Source: Homalodisca vitripennis (taxonomy: Eukaryota; Arthropoda; Insecta; Hemiptera; Cicadellidae). Taken from it: a stretch of 64,000 nt of DNA. Where the stretch lies: positions 6,647,001 to 6,711,000 of the forward strand of contig NC_060207.1 of assembly GCF_021130785.1 (NCBI RefSeq), written 5' to 3'. Both the position numbers and the translations under genes were made by a program. Under the pieces are notes generated by a model that searched no databases, was not told where the DNA came from, and saw only the letters and a list, made by a program, of their open reading frames with translations. Of this stretch, positions 22,528 through 33,768 are shown in pieces; the stretch's first letter is position 1, and every line of letters begins with the position of its first letter.

Positions 22528-23450
22528 CGATGTGCGACAATAAAGTAATGAGACTAGTGTGAAAATAATTGTGCTTATCGTTATAGTCAAGTTTAGTGTT
22601 GACTCATTCAAAGTAGTTCACTCCTGATTGCACACACTTTTTCCAGCGCTTCTTCCATTGATTGGTAACATTTCTGGAACTCATCTTCTGTAATATAATT
22701 TAAGATTCGTTACAGCTTTTTAGACATCTTGTGTTGTTTGAAAATGATGTCCCTTCACCGCCGTAATGACTCTTAAAATGTAAAAAAGTCGCACTGAGAT
22801 AAAATATCTGGTGATAGGGTGGCTGTAGTAGTACTGAAATTAGTTTTAAGGATAATGCGGCATTATCGTGATTCAGAATCCAATTATCAGCAATGTTGGC
22901 ACGAACACGGGAAGAACTCTTTTACAAAGATATTACTGAACGAACCGTTTATTGATTGATGATCAGATCTTCTTCAATCATTTTCACGGGCAATCTTCGA
23001 TCAGATCGTACGAGTTCACGCACCCTGGTCAAGTTGACATTTGTCTGTGAGGTTGATGGTCGTCCACTGCGGTCGTCCACTGCGGTCGTCATTTCAAAAT
23101 TCATTCTGCCTTACTAAACAGTTTATGCCAACGAAAAACTTGACAAAAACTCCTCTCCAAAAGCCTTTCAAAAGCTTACCATAAGTTTTTGTTGCAATTT
23201 TCACCCAATGTAATGCAAAAATAATGGCATTCCAATGCGCAATATTATACGGTTCCATTTCCGTGACGAGAGGCACAGACATGTGTTAACTTATTACAGC
23301 ACAACTCAAAACTGAGCAGTTGCATCGATGTGCCGCTCGGACTAGAAGCAGCTTATAGATCAAGGTTAAATATATTGTACCTATGTAAGTCTGCAGGGTT
23401 ACCACATGTTGCAAGGAAAATCAGTCTCATTTCTTTATCTTCGTACCTCG
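22528..23450 (-). mobile_element. Mariner element, internally deleted, with both terminal repeats
   Basis: The 28-bp ends are inverted repeats: 22528-22555 begins CGATGTGCGACAATAAAG, and the reverse complement of 23423-23450 begins CGAGGTACGAAGATAAAG. They agree at 23 of 28 positions. Both ends are flanked by TA (22526-22527 and 23451-23452), the target duplication typical of Tc1/mariner. The element is 923 bp, shorter than the usual 1.3 kb. The transposase runs on the minus strand and lacks part of its centre. It cannot be autonomous. Confidence 0.92.
22604..23282 (-). pseudogene. Mariner transposase pseudogene
   Basis: From the N terminus, the minus strand starts MSVPLVTEMEPYNIAHW and continues as an open frame to about 23094. 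After a frame change it reads DDRSGRPSTSQTN and RVRELVRSDRRLPVKMIEED, the second helix-turn-helix region typical of mariner. After a deletion, WILNHDNA (the HDNA catalytic aspartate block) and SPDILSQCDFF (the third catalytic aspartate block) follow in different frames. It ends with QWKKRWKKCVQSGVNYFE and a stop. So the DNA-binding region, two of the three DDD blocks and the end of the protein are present, while the segment with the first catalytic aspartate appears lost. In-frame stops and frameshifts break the rest. Confidence 0.88.
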
Positions 23451-23624
23451 TATGCTTACATTTTAGGTAAGCTTTTACTTTATTTATTAACAATTTATAG
23501 CAATAGATAAAAACTGGTGAAAATACTTAAGAATATAATGCAAGAAAGGTATTATATACGTAATAGCGATGTTTTTTTTTTATGATTGTACAAATGTTAT
23601 ATCAGTTACTATCTGACCCGGCAA

Positions 23625-25450
23625 ACGTTACTTTGCCATGTAAATTCTTATTAATATGTGCGAATGTGGTGTATGAGTGGAAGAAGCATGGGACGCTGTA
23701 AACGATGACGGAATACAAAAATTAAAAACATTAATCTTTTCTCGTTTAATATAATTTATTCTATATAGATAATTATCATATATGATACATATGAAAATAT
23801 TGCTTATTACAACATCAATCCCTTAACGCAATGGATTCTACAGTATTTTTTCCTAGACAATCTTTAACATCGAACACAAGGAAACTGAATGGTTTTGCCC
23901 ATTCGAGAGTATTCCACGTATAATTGCCATTGTGAAAAGCAATACTTCTACACGGTTTGCTTTTCTACAACCTACGGTGCTAACCTGTATGAAGACTTCT
24001 GGTTCGAGTGAATTATATTTCCGACGCTAATGTTGAGTTTCCTTTCTTCCTAAGATCAAGAAAAATATTTTTAAAACTTGTTTATTTATGGTCATTGTAA
24101 TTTTAATTTGATATTAGTGTGTTTTCCATTGCCAATTTTACCTCGTTTCTGATCAAAATGACATTTAAAACATAACACACACAAAAAAAGATAACACATA
24201 AAAAGACAAATAATTTACGTTTAATAACAGTGTTAAAATTTAACGTAAATTTCAGACTACATTATCTTTTATATCTACACTTCTAGCAGTTAGCCGCTCC
24301 TTTTGCACGCAATTTAGTAAGGCATTGCACGTGTTTGACCACTACACGTTTGAGTGAATTTTATTTCCAACGCCAACGTTTGAGTTTGCCTTGTTGCCAC
24401 AATCAAGAAAATAAATTAAAAGTTTATATTTACGGCTATTCTAATTTATTTTGTTTGATAGTAACGTTATCTTTTAGATCTAATACTTAATATTTTATTA
24501 AAAAGCACAGCTAAAAGTACGTTAACAGTGACACTACGTGTTTGTTTTCCTTTTTAACTGAAAAATATTGTTAATATTTTAGGCCATTTATGTAGATCTA
24601 TAATTAGTACATTATTTCAAAAGCACAGTCAAGAGAATTTTCATCTAGCATAGTTCTCCGGTATCAAATTCTGACCATCTTATAAGTACTTAATTAATTT
24701 CTGAAATCTAAAACTACTTTAAAAATATTTGTACTCACTATAAATGTTAACAAATTTAAAATAATAAACAATGTTTACAGAGAACAGTTGATAACATTAG
24801 AAATGCCCTTTTACGTAATACTTCAGAACTTAAGAGGGATTATGTTACTACTTTAAAGATCAGTGGGGCGTAGCCCAGAGGGATTTTATAAATAAGAATA
24901 TGCATATATTCATCCCAGAGACCTGAAGAATCTCCATGTTAATTTTCAGCGCAGTAGTTTAAATAGTTTATGGTGGAATAAAAAATCAATTTAATTTTAC
25001 TTACATAATAATTCAAGTAACGTTTAATAAGTAATTTTATAAAGGATTAAAATTTTTTTGTAAGCTGAGGTGTTCTGCGAAAAACAACAAAAATTAAAAA
25101 AGACGCAAGGTATATGTCCTTAATTATAAAATTATTTAAAATTTTAGCTTTTAGTTTAACCATAGATAATTTATTTAAACACAAATATACATCTTAACTT
25201 AGTGCCTTAAAATAGAATTTAGCTATGTAGCAAACGCAACTGTCTCGCATTTGCAGTTTCCAATACGCAGGTGCTTTGAAAAAACTGTAATCTAAATTGA
25301 ATTCTTAGACGACCCTGAAGACTTCGGGGTATGGAAAATTGATAGCCGCCGATTCTCAGACCTACTGAATATGAATATACAATTTGGTAAAAATCGGTAA
25401 AGCGCTTTGGAGGATTAAGGTAACTAACATTGTGACACTAGAATTTTATA
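23625..25450 (+). repeat. Cluster of dispersed repeat fragments
   Basis: Starts with CCCGGCAAACGTTACTTTGCC. Two forward copies of the family seen in reverse at 15650-16200 follow, recognisable by GTGAATTATATTTCCGACGC (about 24009) and GTGAATTTTATTTCCAACGC (about 24354), each followed by TTGAGTTT.CCTT and ATCAAGAAAA. A tail-like phrase AAAATCGGTAAAGCGCTTTGGAGGA at 25389 (compare AAAATCGGTCCAGCCGTTTA at 42581) closes the cluster. No open frame was found. The phrases resemble widespread non-autonomous insect repeats, but the class is not settled. Confidence 0.65.
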
Positions 25451-28280
25451 TATAATATTAGTAATATTTATATAATACATTATTTATAATGAGTATAAAT
25501 TCCCTATTTAGCTGTCTTATCACCTAAAAACAGTAGTTTTAAAATATGATTATAGGTAATTGATTCATAAACCATTGAAAAAAACAGATATAAGAAAAGT
25601 ATTAAACGAAAAGTATGAATCATGTAAGTCTTGGAGACCAGTTCTTCATCCAAACGTAATATGAGACAGAAATTATGACATCCAAACAATTACAGCTGAC
25701 CAATCTTATTTATTTTATACAGAGATCTAACAATGATAAAAATACTCAATGACTGAACATCCAAAATCCTCACCTCCAAGTTTAGGTCAATACACTATGG
25801 GACAAGTGCCTCCAAAGTGGGAGTCTTTTAATAGACACTTTTAACTGCACTTTTATACAGTAAATACAAAGGATATCATAATGGGTAGGTCTTAAAAAAT
25901 GTTTTATCTTGATTTATTATTCTTTACACAACTATAAAGTATGTAACGTTTAAACATGATGCGTTATAACAATGTTGCATGTATCATTATTAATTAAACC
26001 GACCTATAGTGTAATTGTTATTGTATAATAATTAACATGAATTATTTCGTAACGGTTTGTGTAATCTTTAAATTCATGCAAGAGTTGCCAGGCAAAGTAA
26101 TTAATTGGTAGCAAATATATTGCCAATATCGGTTGTTTATAGTTCTACAACACAGTTAATAAGCCTTTCGATTAGGAATAGTGTTTTTCATATCGGAAAC
26201 CGTTTATCACCTGTTGAAACAAATCGTTAATAGTTATTGTACTCTGAACAATAGCCCTTTATTGGAAATTGATAAGCATGAAAGTAAGTTTACAGTACAC
26301 GTAGTCTATTCAGCATTCTGTAAACAGTATCAAATACAGAGTAATTTTTCTTTGTCTGATGCTTAGTAAAGAGGAGTTTACGAACTATAAAATGTGCAAC
26401 TTTTAAGAACTTTTTTGTGTTATATATGCTAATATTAAAGTCAGATTAGATGACTGACGTGTACCTGATTTTAATGAATAAGGAACGAATTTAAATAAAA
26501 ATGAAAATAATACATTATTAAAGAAAGAAATTTTATTTTACTTTAAAGGTACGTAATTATACACAAAATGTCGTTACATGTATATCTTACATATTTGTTT
26601 GTTATGTATGAGTTCTTTAAATACCTAACACTGTGTCTGGCTTAACTATTTACTATTTTATACGAATTTGTATTGTATTAAATGTTTAATGCTACATACT
26701 TTCAAAACTGTAAATGTACACCTCCTTTCTTCATTCAACCTCTCCACGTATCTAAGAAAAAAGACCCCGACTTAATGAACCGTACGACATTACATTTCAC
26801 TTTCAATATTTCAAAAGCCAGCTCAACCCTATTTCATGTTTAAAACTGGTAATAATGTCATCACGAATGTAAACTTTATGGACTTATTATTCGTTTTCTT
26901 AAGTTTTATATATTATAGAGGGATATGAACCTTAAATTATAATTATAATTGAGATCATTTTTACGTTATTTAGTAATCAAGGAATTTAACATTTTTATCG
27001 TTAGTTTCTTTTATTTTTGGTGGGGTTTTGATAAAAACTATAAATCCGTTATACTATTACTAACTCACCAAATATAAAGTAATTTATAGTTATAGTATCA
27101 AATATAAAAAAATAGTTTAAGGTTTTATATATTCTTTTTTCCTTGGGAGAGTATGGAAACCATACTGACTAGTTCTCGAAACATGTGGTGTAATATTTCG
27201 CAACATGTAAAAATTTAGAATAGTTTTGGGCCTTACAGTTAGTTGAAACATCCCATGTATGTGTGTTGTACTATCATAGGAAGACTAACTTTTGCTTACC
27301 TTTCACTTTTCCATCTTCCTTCCGCGTGGCTTTATTTCCGTTTCCGGAACTGTTTTACTGGACAGTTTTATTCTCATTATAGCTTATTGGATAGAATTTT
27401 AGAATGTTATAACATTTTTCTTATAATAATAATATCATTGATTTTGGAACATTCAAATAGTGTTTTTGTACAGAAACGAGTTAGTTAGTTGATACATGGT
27501 GACTAATACAGTATAGAACGCCATATGGGTCCAATTAACTGAATATTGCCATTCGGATGCTGAACTAATTGCTTATTGATAATAATATGCCCTTTGTGTT
27601 AGAGCTGTACCCGGAATGTACCCTAATCGACTTGTATGACCCCAATAGGCTTATTCCATTTATGTACACTACTTCAGTATGAGTTTGGTAATCAGGGTGT
27701 TTTAGTTTGTTTTTGAAATGATAATATGCGAGTACCGCCAAGCTGAACTTATTTATTCGCTCTAAATAATGGCTACGTTTTTATAAGTTTATACTATTTC
27801 AGTCTAATATTTTGAAAGAATTACTAGAACCAATGAAAAACTGTAGTAACTAATTCAATCAACCAATAATAAGCACTTTCCAATGCCGAAAGCTTATTAT
27901 TATTAATACAATTTTAGGAAAGAATTTCAGGAATACTATGATTGATACTGACATTTACAAATATCAGGAGTTTCAATAACCTATGAATTAAAGAACGGGC
28001 ACTGATTTTTAATTATAAATCAATATTCTTGTTATATTTTTCCCTTTGCTGAAATTTCAGATAAAATACATTAAAACTTGTGAAAACAAACTATAAATGT
28101 TATCTTATGCTATAGATAATAAAATACACAATTCCGTAAAATGGGTCTCAGACTTCGGTGGAATTATTTCGCCTAAAAAGTTATCGATTGCAACTATCCA
28201 ATATTTTAGTAAGAATTCTTAAATTTATATTATAAAAATAAATTTTTTAAGTTTTTGTTATTTTGTTTTCAATATTTTTA
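25451..28280. other. AT-rich gap, no gene
   Basis: Only short AT-driven open frames (for example 26181-26366 and 27243-27488) without recognisable motifs. No repeats were recognised. Confidence 0.55.
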
Positions 28281-28296
28281 AAGGGAACCCTGTAGT
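28281..28296 (+). repeat. Left half of a possible terminal inverted repeat
   Basis: AAGGGAACCCTGTAGT here matches the reverse complement of 33753-33768 at 15 of 16 bases. It lies exactly where the LINE begins. If real, the two copies may bound a Mutator-like element into which the LINE inserted. No matching target duplication flanks them, so chance is possible. Confidence 0.3.
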
Positions 28297-30984
28297 TCTG
28301 CGATGTGATCGGCGTGCTGACTTACACGGCATTGCAGACGCGGTGACAGGTGGTGGCGTTGCCTTGTATATTAAGGAGGGAATCTCCTTCGAGCAGCACA
28401 CACTTACTGAGGATGTGGGCCCTGGTATCGAGTCTCTTTTGTGTTGTCCTGAGGATAAGGGGAGTAAGGCTTGGTTTATGTGTGGTATACAGGCCACCAC
28501 ATGTAAGGTACACCTCACTGTCAGCTTTGTTTCACTCTATCTTTGTTAACTTGGCTATCGGATCGAACTCCATTATGTACTTGGGCGACAACAACATAGA
28601 TTTATTGTCAAATAGTTGTAATGAAGCCAAGTACTTACGCCGACTCTTGAAAGAATACAATGCAATACAATTAGTAAATGAACCAACAAGAGTGACAGCA
28701 ACCTCTTCCACCTTGTTAGACCACATAATAGTGGACAGGTCGGTCGAGGTCGAGAGGACCGGCGTCATCGATGCAGCAGGCATTAGGGACCATAGAGGGG
28801 TGAAGATAACGGACCACAAGTTGATATATTGTTGCGTAAAAGTTAAGAAAGAGAAAAAAGGGCCAAAAATGATAACCTACAGAGATTTTTCAAAATTCAA
28901 CCCAGAAAGTGCTGTCAAAGCAGTCGCGGAGATTGACTGGGAGAGAGCAATGCACATTGACGGGGTTGACAATATTGAGCACTTCATCACTACCCATGTT
29001 AAAAGTGTATTTGATTCACATGCTCCAATTGTATGCAAGAGAGTGACAAAAAAAAAAGCCCCGTGGAGGAACGATGTCATAAACAAGCAGACTAAACTAA
29101 AAAACAAACTCCGTAAGATATATTGGAAAACCAGGGACAGTAAAGATTGGGAGATGTATAAAAGAACACGCAATGAATTGAATGGGATGGTGTGGAAAGC
29201 AAAGAGAGATTTTTTCACTGAGAAATTATCCACTAACAAGGATCCCAAAGATTTTTGGACTTGTTTGAAACAGTGTAATATAGTTATGAAAAACAGAAAT
29301 GAAAACATTCCACACCAACTGAAGCTTGATGACATCAATCAGTATTTTGTCAATATGGGGAATGGAAATGAAGCCAGAGTTGAAGAAATCGATGTCTTCA
29401 GAACTAGTAAGAGAATTGAATCGATGAATGATTTTAGCTTTTCTGCTGTCACTGAAGATGATGTAAAAATAGCACTAAATGAAATAAAATCTAGAGCTGT
29501 TGGTAGTGATGAAATATCCATCCAAATGATTAAGGCCGTGAGTCCGTATGCTTTGGGTGCAATTACTCATCTTATTAGCAAATCATTGATGAGCGGTGTG
29601 TTCCCGCAGAGATGGAAAATGAGTGTTGTTCATCCATTGCCAAAAGTAACGTCCCCTAAAAGTGTCCAACAACTGAGACCCATCTCGATTTTACCAGCAA
29701 TATCGAAGATTATGGAAAAAATAGTAACACGTCAAATAGCACAGTATATGAACGAAGTAAACATATTGCCAAAAACACAATCTGGATTTAGAAAAAATCA
29801 TAGCACATGCACTGCCCTGGTAAGTCTGTTCAGTGACTTAATTGATGCGAAAGATAAAGGGATGTGTAGTTCACTAGTGATACTGGACTACTCACAAGCA
29901 TTTGATTCCCTTAACCATGAACTTTTGTACGCTAAGATGCATTTTTATGGCTTTTGGCAAAAATTCAATCGAGTGGGTAAAATCATACCTAGGAGACAGA
30001 AGTCAGGTTACAAAGATGGGAAGTGAGACGTCAACTTCACTTGTCAAAAGGCGAGGTGTTCCTCAAGGAAGTTGTCTTGGACCTATATTGTTCAACTTAT
30101 ATACGTCTGACTTCCCAAGTTGTGTTCAAAGCTGTGCAGCTCACCTGTACGCAGATGATTGTCAGTTGCGCTTGTCATACGAGCCTGGCTCCATTGATGA
30201 GGCTATTGAGAAAATAAATTCCGACCTAGTGAACATCAACACTTGGTCGGTTAACAATGGCCTTAAACTCAATATAGGTAAGTGCATTGTCCTTCATCTT
30301 GCCCCACACAATCTGGTGCAGGCCCTTGGTCAGAGAGGAGTGAGAGTAAGGCTCAGTGGGGAGAGCCTGTCTGTCTCTGAGTCAGTCAAGACTCTCGGAG
30401 TTGTGCTTGACAGTAAGCTCACCTTTTCTGATCATGTCACTCATGCTATCCAGCGTGCCCTTGGTAGGCTGAGGGGTCTGTACAGATTTAGAAGTCTGCT
30501 GCCAGAATCCGCTAAGCTCCGGCTTATGAGTTCTCTTGTTCTGTCTGTATTTTATTACTGCTATCCTGCATACGGCAACAGTATCTCTAGGGGAGACATA
30601 GATCGGATTCAAAGACTGCAAAACTCTGCAGTTCGATTCATTTTCAATTTGAGGCGCTTTGATCATGTGTCACCCTTCCGAGATGCTGTCAGTTTGTCCC
30701 CCATGGAAAATGTATGCAGGATCCTGACATGTGGCATGATCCACAAGGTGCTTGCGCTGGGTGAGCCGCGGTACCTGGTCGAGAAGCTCCAATTTCGGGA
30801 GGAGGTCTCTCAACGCAGTGTCCGCCATGGTGACTTGCTTCACTTTCCCAGAGTCAAGCATGAGTTTGGGAGGAGGAGCTTTTCTTACTTTGGCCCAAAG
30901 TTGTACAATGACCTCCCCCAGAGCCTTAAACAGACTTCTGTTACTGTTTTTAAAAGTAAACTAAGAAAAATGATTGTACAGTAA
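28286..30984 (+). pseudogene. LINE ORF2: endonuclease C-terminal part plus reverse transcriptase
   Basis: The product would nick target DNA (AP-type endonuclease) and copy its own RNA there. The remaining endonuclease holds TGGGVALYIKEGISFE, then after a frame change CVVYRPPH, LGDNNIDLL and the LLDHIIVD / TDHKLI region. The reverse transcriptase shows LRPISILPAISKIMEKI (about 29676), SGFRKNHSTCTAL (29789), LDYSQAFDSLNHELL (29883), GVPQGSCLGPILFN (30053) and the catalytic YADD at 30148-30159. After the RT the protein continues through KTLGVVLDSKLTF to a stop at 30984. There is no RNase H domain. Breaks: a frameshift near 28437, and one extra T in the run at 29952-29955 that splits the RT. Otherwise the frames are long, so the copy is fairly young. 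Confidence 0.9.
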
Positions 30985-31155
30985 TTTATTTGTCTTGTTT
31001 GGGTGTTATATTTAGTCTATAGGTTTTAGTTTTTAATTTTATTTCCCAGTATTGTAAATAGTGTAAGATATGACAAGAGTTGTTCTGTAAAGCAGTTGTT
31101 ATACTGAGAAACGCTTGCAATAAAGGCATTTTTATTTATTTATTATTTATTTAGT

Positions 31156-31523
31156 CCATATACCGTACATGTTAAAAGTATTAACTTTAGGTACAATTTA
31201 AAAGAAAAACTATTTCAGTTACAGCATTGAAACTTTGTATGCCTATTTTTTAATGCTTTTTAAAGTATATTTAACCTATTTTAAACTTAATTACAAAAAA
31301 AAAATATTAGTAATGATTTTTTTTTTAAATATACCAAAAAAAACAATTTTTTTACACAAAATATTATTTTTAAAGGACTTAAAAGCAAATTATCTTAAAT
31401 AAAATAGGTTAAGTCTTTTGATAATGACTTAAATAAAATATACAAAAAAAATCATGCAGATAGCTTAAAAGGTTTAGTAGAAAAGTGTACCTTCGTGTCA
31501 GAATGTGGATTTTTCAGGAGAGC
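31156..31523. other. Very AT-rich spacer between LINE and transposase remnant
   Basis: Long A and T runs; probably the 3' flank of the minus-strand transposase gene. Nothing codes. Confidence 0.5.
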
Positions 31524-33328
31524 TCAAGAACTGTACGGTACCCCTTGCAGCCACGCTAAAAACATTCCAGGATCATACTTTTTACTTTCTTCTTCCTCCT
31601 TGTCTTCTCTTTTTCTCTTTAGGTTTCTTTTCAGCTTTCTTTTCTTCTTAGTAACATCCAAAGTTGCTTTGTTGGCATCTAAAACTCGGTTCTTGTCGAT
31701 TTGCTTCAGGCCTACAACGCAGTTGCTTCCGGCATCACCACACAGCTTTTGCAACACTTCCACTTTGCCAAGAGCACCACTGTTGAATGTTATAATTGAA
31801 TCCAACACTAATTTTTAAGGTATTGAGCCCAACAAAAGTATTTTTTTGGAATTCTGGTCCAGATTACGTTGTTGAAGGACTCGTTAGGGTTCTGTGTTCG
31901 GCCGTGCAGGCATTTTCTGAGTAGGTTAGTGTCCGACAGGTCTTGGTAAATTGATTTTATTTCTAATAAAATAGCCTCAGGTACTGAATGCTTATGATGG
32001 TATACCTCACCTGTCACTAAAGACTTTTGGTACTTGCACCAAGATTGTTCACCTTTTGGGCATAGTTCATGGCGAGGTTTTCACGTCGGTTGAAAGTAAA
32101 TGGAAGTAGGTTGCCCAAACAGCCTTCCTCATTTTTTCAACGTCATCCACATTTTCTCGTATAGCTTTGCCATAGTAGGTCTGTACACTGTCTATCAATG
32201 CATCTGTCAGCCTACCACGTCCAGAGAGAGGTTTTCCGTCAGGTAACTTATGGCCACGCAACTTAGCCTTCAATCTGCGCAGCCGACTTCCCATTCTCTT
32301 CTGGACGTGTCCTACACATTCCAACTTCTTAATTTCAACCTCATCACCATAAGGCTTAGCTTGTTGTACTGACAAAAAAGCTGAGCTGTCACCATCTCCT
32401 AAATAACTTGTGTATCTTACACCAAGGTTTTGTTCCGAGCGCCTGAATACCTGAATAGCAGCCTCTACCTCCATACCGCCGCTCGGCCCGTCATAATTCT
32501 TTGAGCACTGTTCTCTGTGTGTAGGGCTGTTTTTAGTTATTTTATTGCATGAGCAATATTTTGTCAGTGAAACAGCATCCAAAACTTTCCCTGTATCCAT
32601 ACTCGTGACAGAAAACACGCCATTCAAAGATGTATGGCCACGTTTCTGCCACGTTCCGTCAAAAACAGCCGCTATGTCGGTATTACCCTCGTTTTCTACA
32701 ACTGCTTCATGGGCTGCTTGTTTCATTGAAGCAATAGAAACCTCTTCAACAGCACTATGAATAAGTTTGTTATAGGCTTGAAAACCTACTTGGTGGCTTT
32801 GGAAGATCCAACACTGAACAAAATACTTCTGCCGCAGCCTTACCTTTACCAATGGAACGGAAACCATATACACAACGCACATTTATGTCAAAAAAGTCCT
32901 GCTCAGTCTTCTTGCTTGTATAAAATTTATTTTCTAGTCCACAGTTATTGCAACTAAGTACAAACTGTACAGCCAGGCCTTTACGGTTAGCAGGAACTTC
33001 ACTAATTTCTAAAGAAGCACTTCCACAGTTAGCGCACTTTGTGGATGCCAGTAAAGTTTGGTTCAAGAGTTTCTAAATTAATTATGTAGTTTCCCTTAGT
33101 GTTATTTACAGGAAGGTACTCAATATCATCAGCACACAAAGAGATGTATTTACACTTTATTTTAGAAGCAGAGGTATTGGACTCTGGCTCTGGATTAGGC
33201 CTAAAACTATCAGGAATGTTCTCCTCTGAAGTAGGGTTAGAAGAGTTTAGTACATCACTATTATTCTTACTAGTAGTAAACTGATTACCTTTGAATCTAT
33301 TCTTACCAAACTTCTTGGCCCTAGGCAT
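31524..33328 (-). pseudogene. Mutator-like (MULE) DDE transposase pseudogene
   Basis: Encodes an arthropod-type Mutator-like transposase, which would cut and paste DNA. Parts from the N terminus: a Lys/Asn-rich start, MPRAKKFGKNRFKGNQF; a zinc-finger-like KCANCGSASLEIS...SCNNCGLENKF segment; FDGTWQKRGHTSLNGVF with the first catalytic Asp (about 32648-32662); YLGDGDSSAF with the second (about 32390); ECVGHVQKRMGSRLRRLK; CPKGEQSWCKYQK; NESFNNVIW with the catalytic Glu (31862-31890); SGALGKVEVLQKL; and a Lys/Arg-rich basic tail ending in DPGMF. All three DDE residues are visible. Frameshifts lie near 33060, 32785, 32080, 32060 and 31815-31835, so no full protein can be made. The start is the MPRAK methionine at 33328, the first one after an AT-rich leader. 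Confidence 0.88.
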
Positions 33329-33752
33329 TTTGTAAGAAACTAAATAATAATACTCACAACAAAATAATTACAAACAATATAATAATATTCAGAAAGTCAA
33401 CACACAACTCACAGTGCAAAACGAAAACAAAGCTCATTTACATAAGTAAACAAACACAACACTCATGAAAATAAAAACATATGCTTTTAAATTAAAAGCA
33501 GATTAGCCAACCTGACAAAACTAATTGTGTAAAATAACCTCTGTGTCACTAGTATTATGTATAAAAGTGCAAAAGTCAAACTCGTTGCGATGCAACTGAA
33601 ATCAGACATTCGTTACTGTGTTGTTTGTTGTTAATTATTTTATTTTAATTATTAATAAGTGCCAAACATACATGTGTTATATATCATTTTTTCAGAATTA
33701 AATGAAGAATAAAAAACAATTAAAAACAACAAAAAAATTTTTAGATTTTTTT
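33329..33752. other. Probable 5' non-coding region of the Mutator-like element
   Basis: AT-rich leader upstream of the transposase start (reading on the minus strand). It holds GATGCAACTGAAATCAGACA in a slightly GC-richer part near 33590. Its promoter function is inferred from position only. Confidence 0.35.
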
Positions 33753-33768
33753 ACTACAAGGTTCCCTT
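33753..33768 (-). repeat. Right half of a possible terminal inverted repeat
   Basis: ACTACAAGGTTCCCTT is the reverse complement, with one mismatch, of 28281-28296. It lies about 425 bp upstream of the transposase start, a plausible distance for the end of a Mutator-like element. See the partner entry for doubts. Confidence 0.3.

Larger units (their letters stand above)
28281..31155 (+). mobile_element. 5'-truncated LINE (Jockey/CR1-type non-LTR retrotransposon)
   Basis: Begins inside the endonuclease domain, so ORF1 and most of the endonuclease are missing, as expected for incomplete target-primed reverse transcription. It includes the coding remnant to 30984, a 3' UTR, an AATAAAGGCA signal near 31121 and a TTTA-type tandem tail to about 31155. 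No target duplication was recognised. Its left edge coincides with a short sequence that is repeated inverted at 33753-33768. Confidence 0.9.

Noticed and set aside
28532..29521. Minus-strand open frames opposite the first LINE
   Set aside because: They are antisense shadows of the endonuclease/RT frame and have no motifs of their own.
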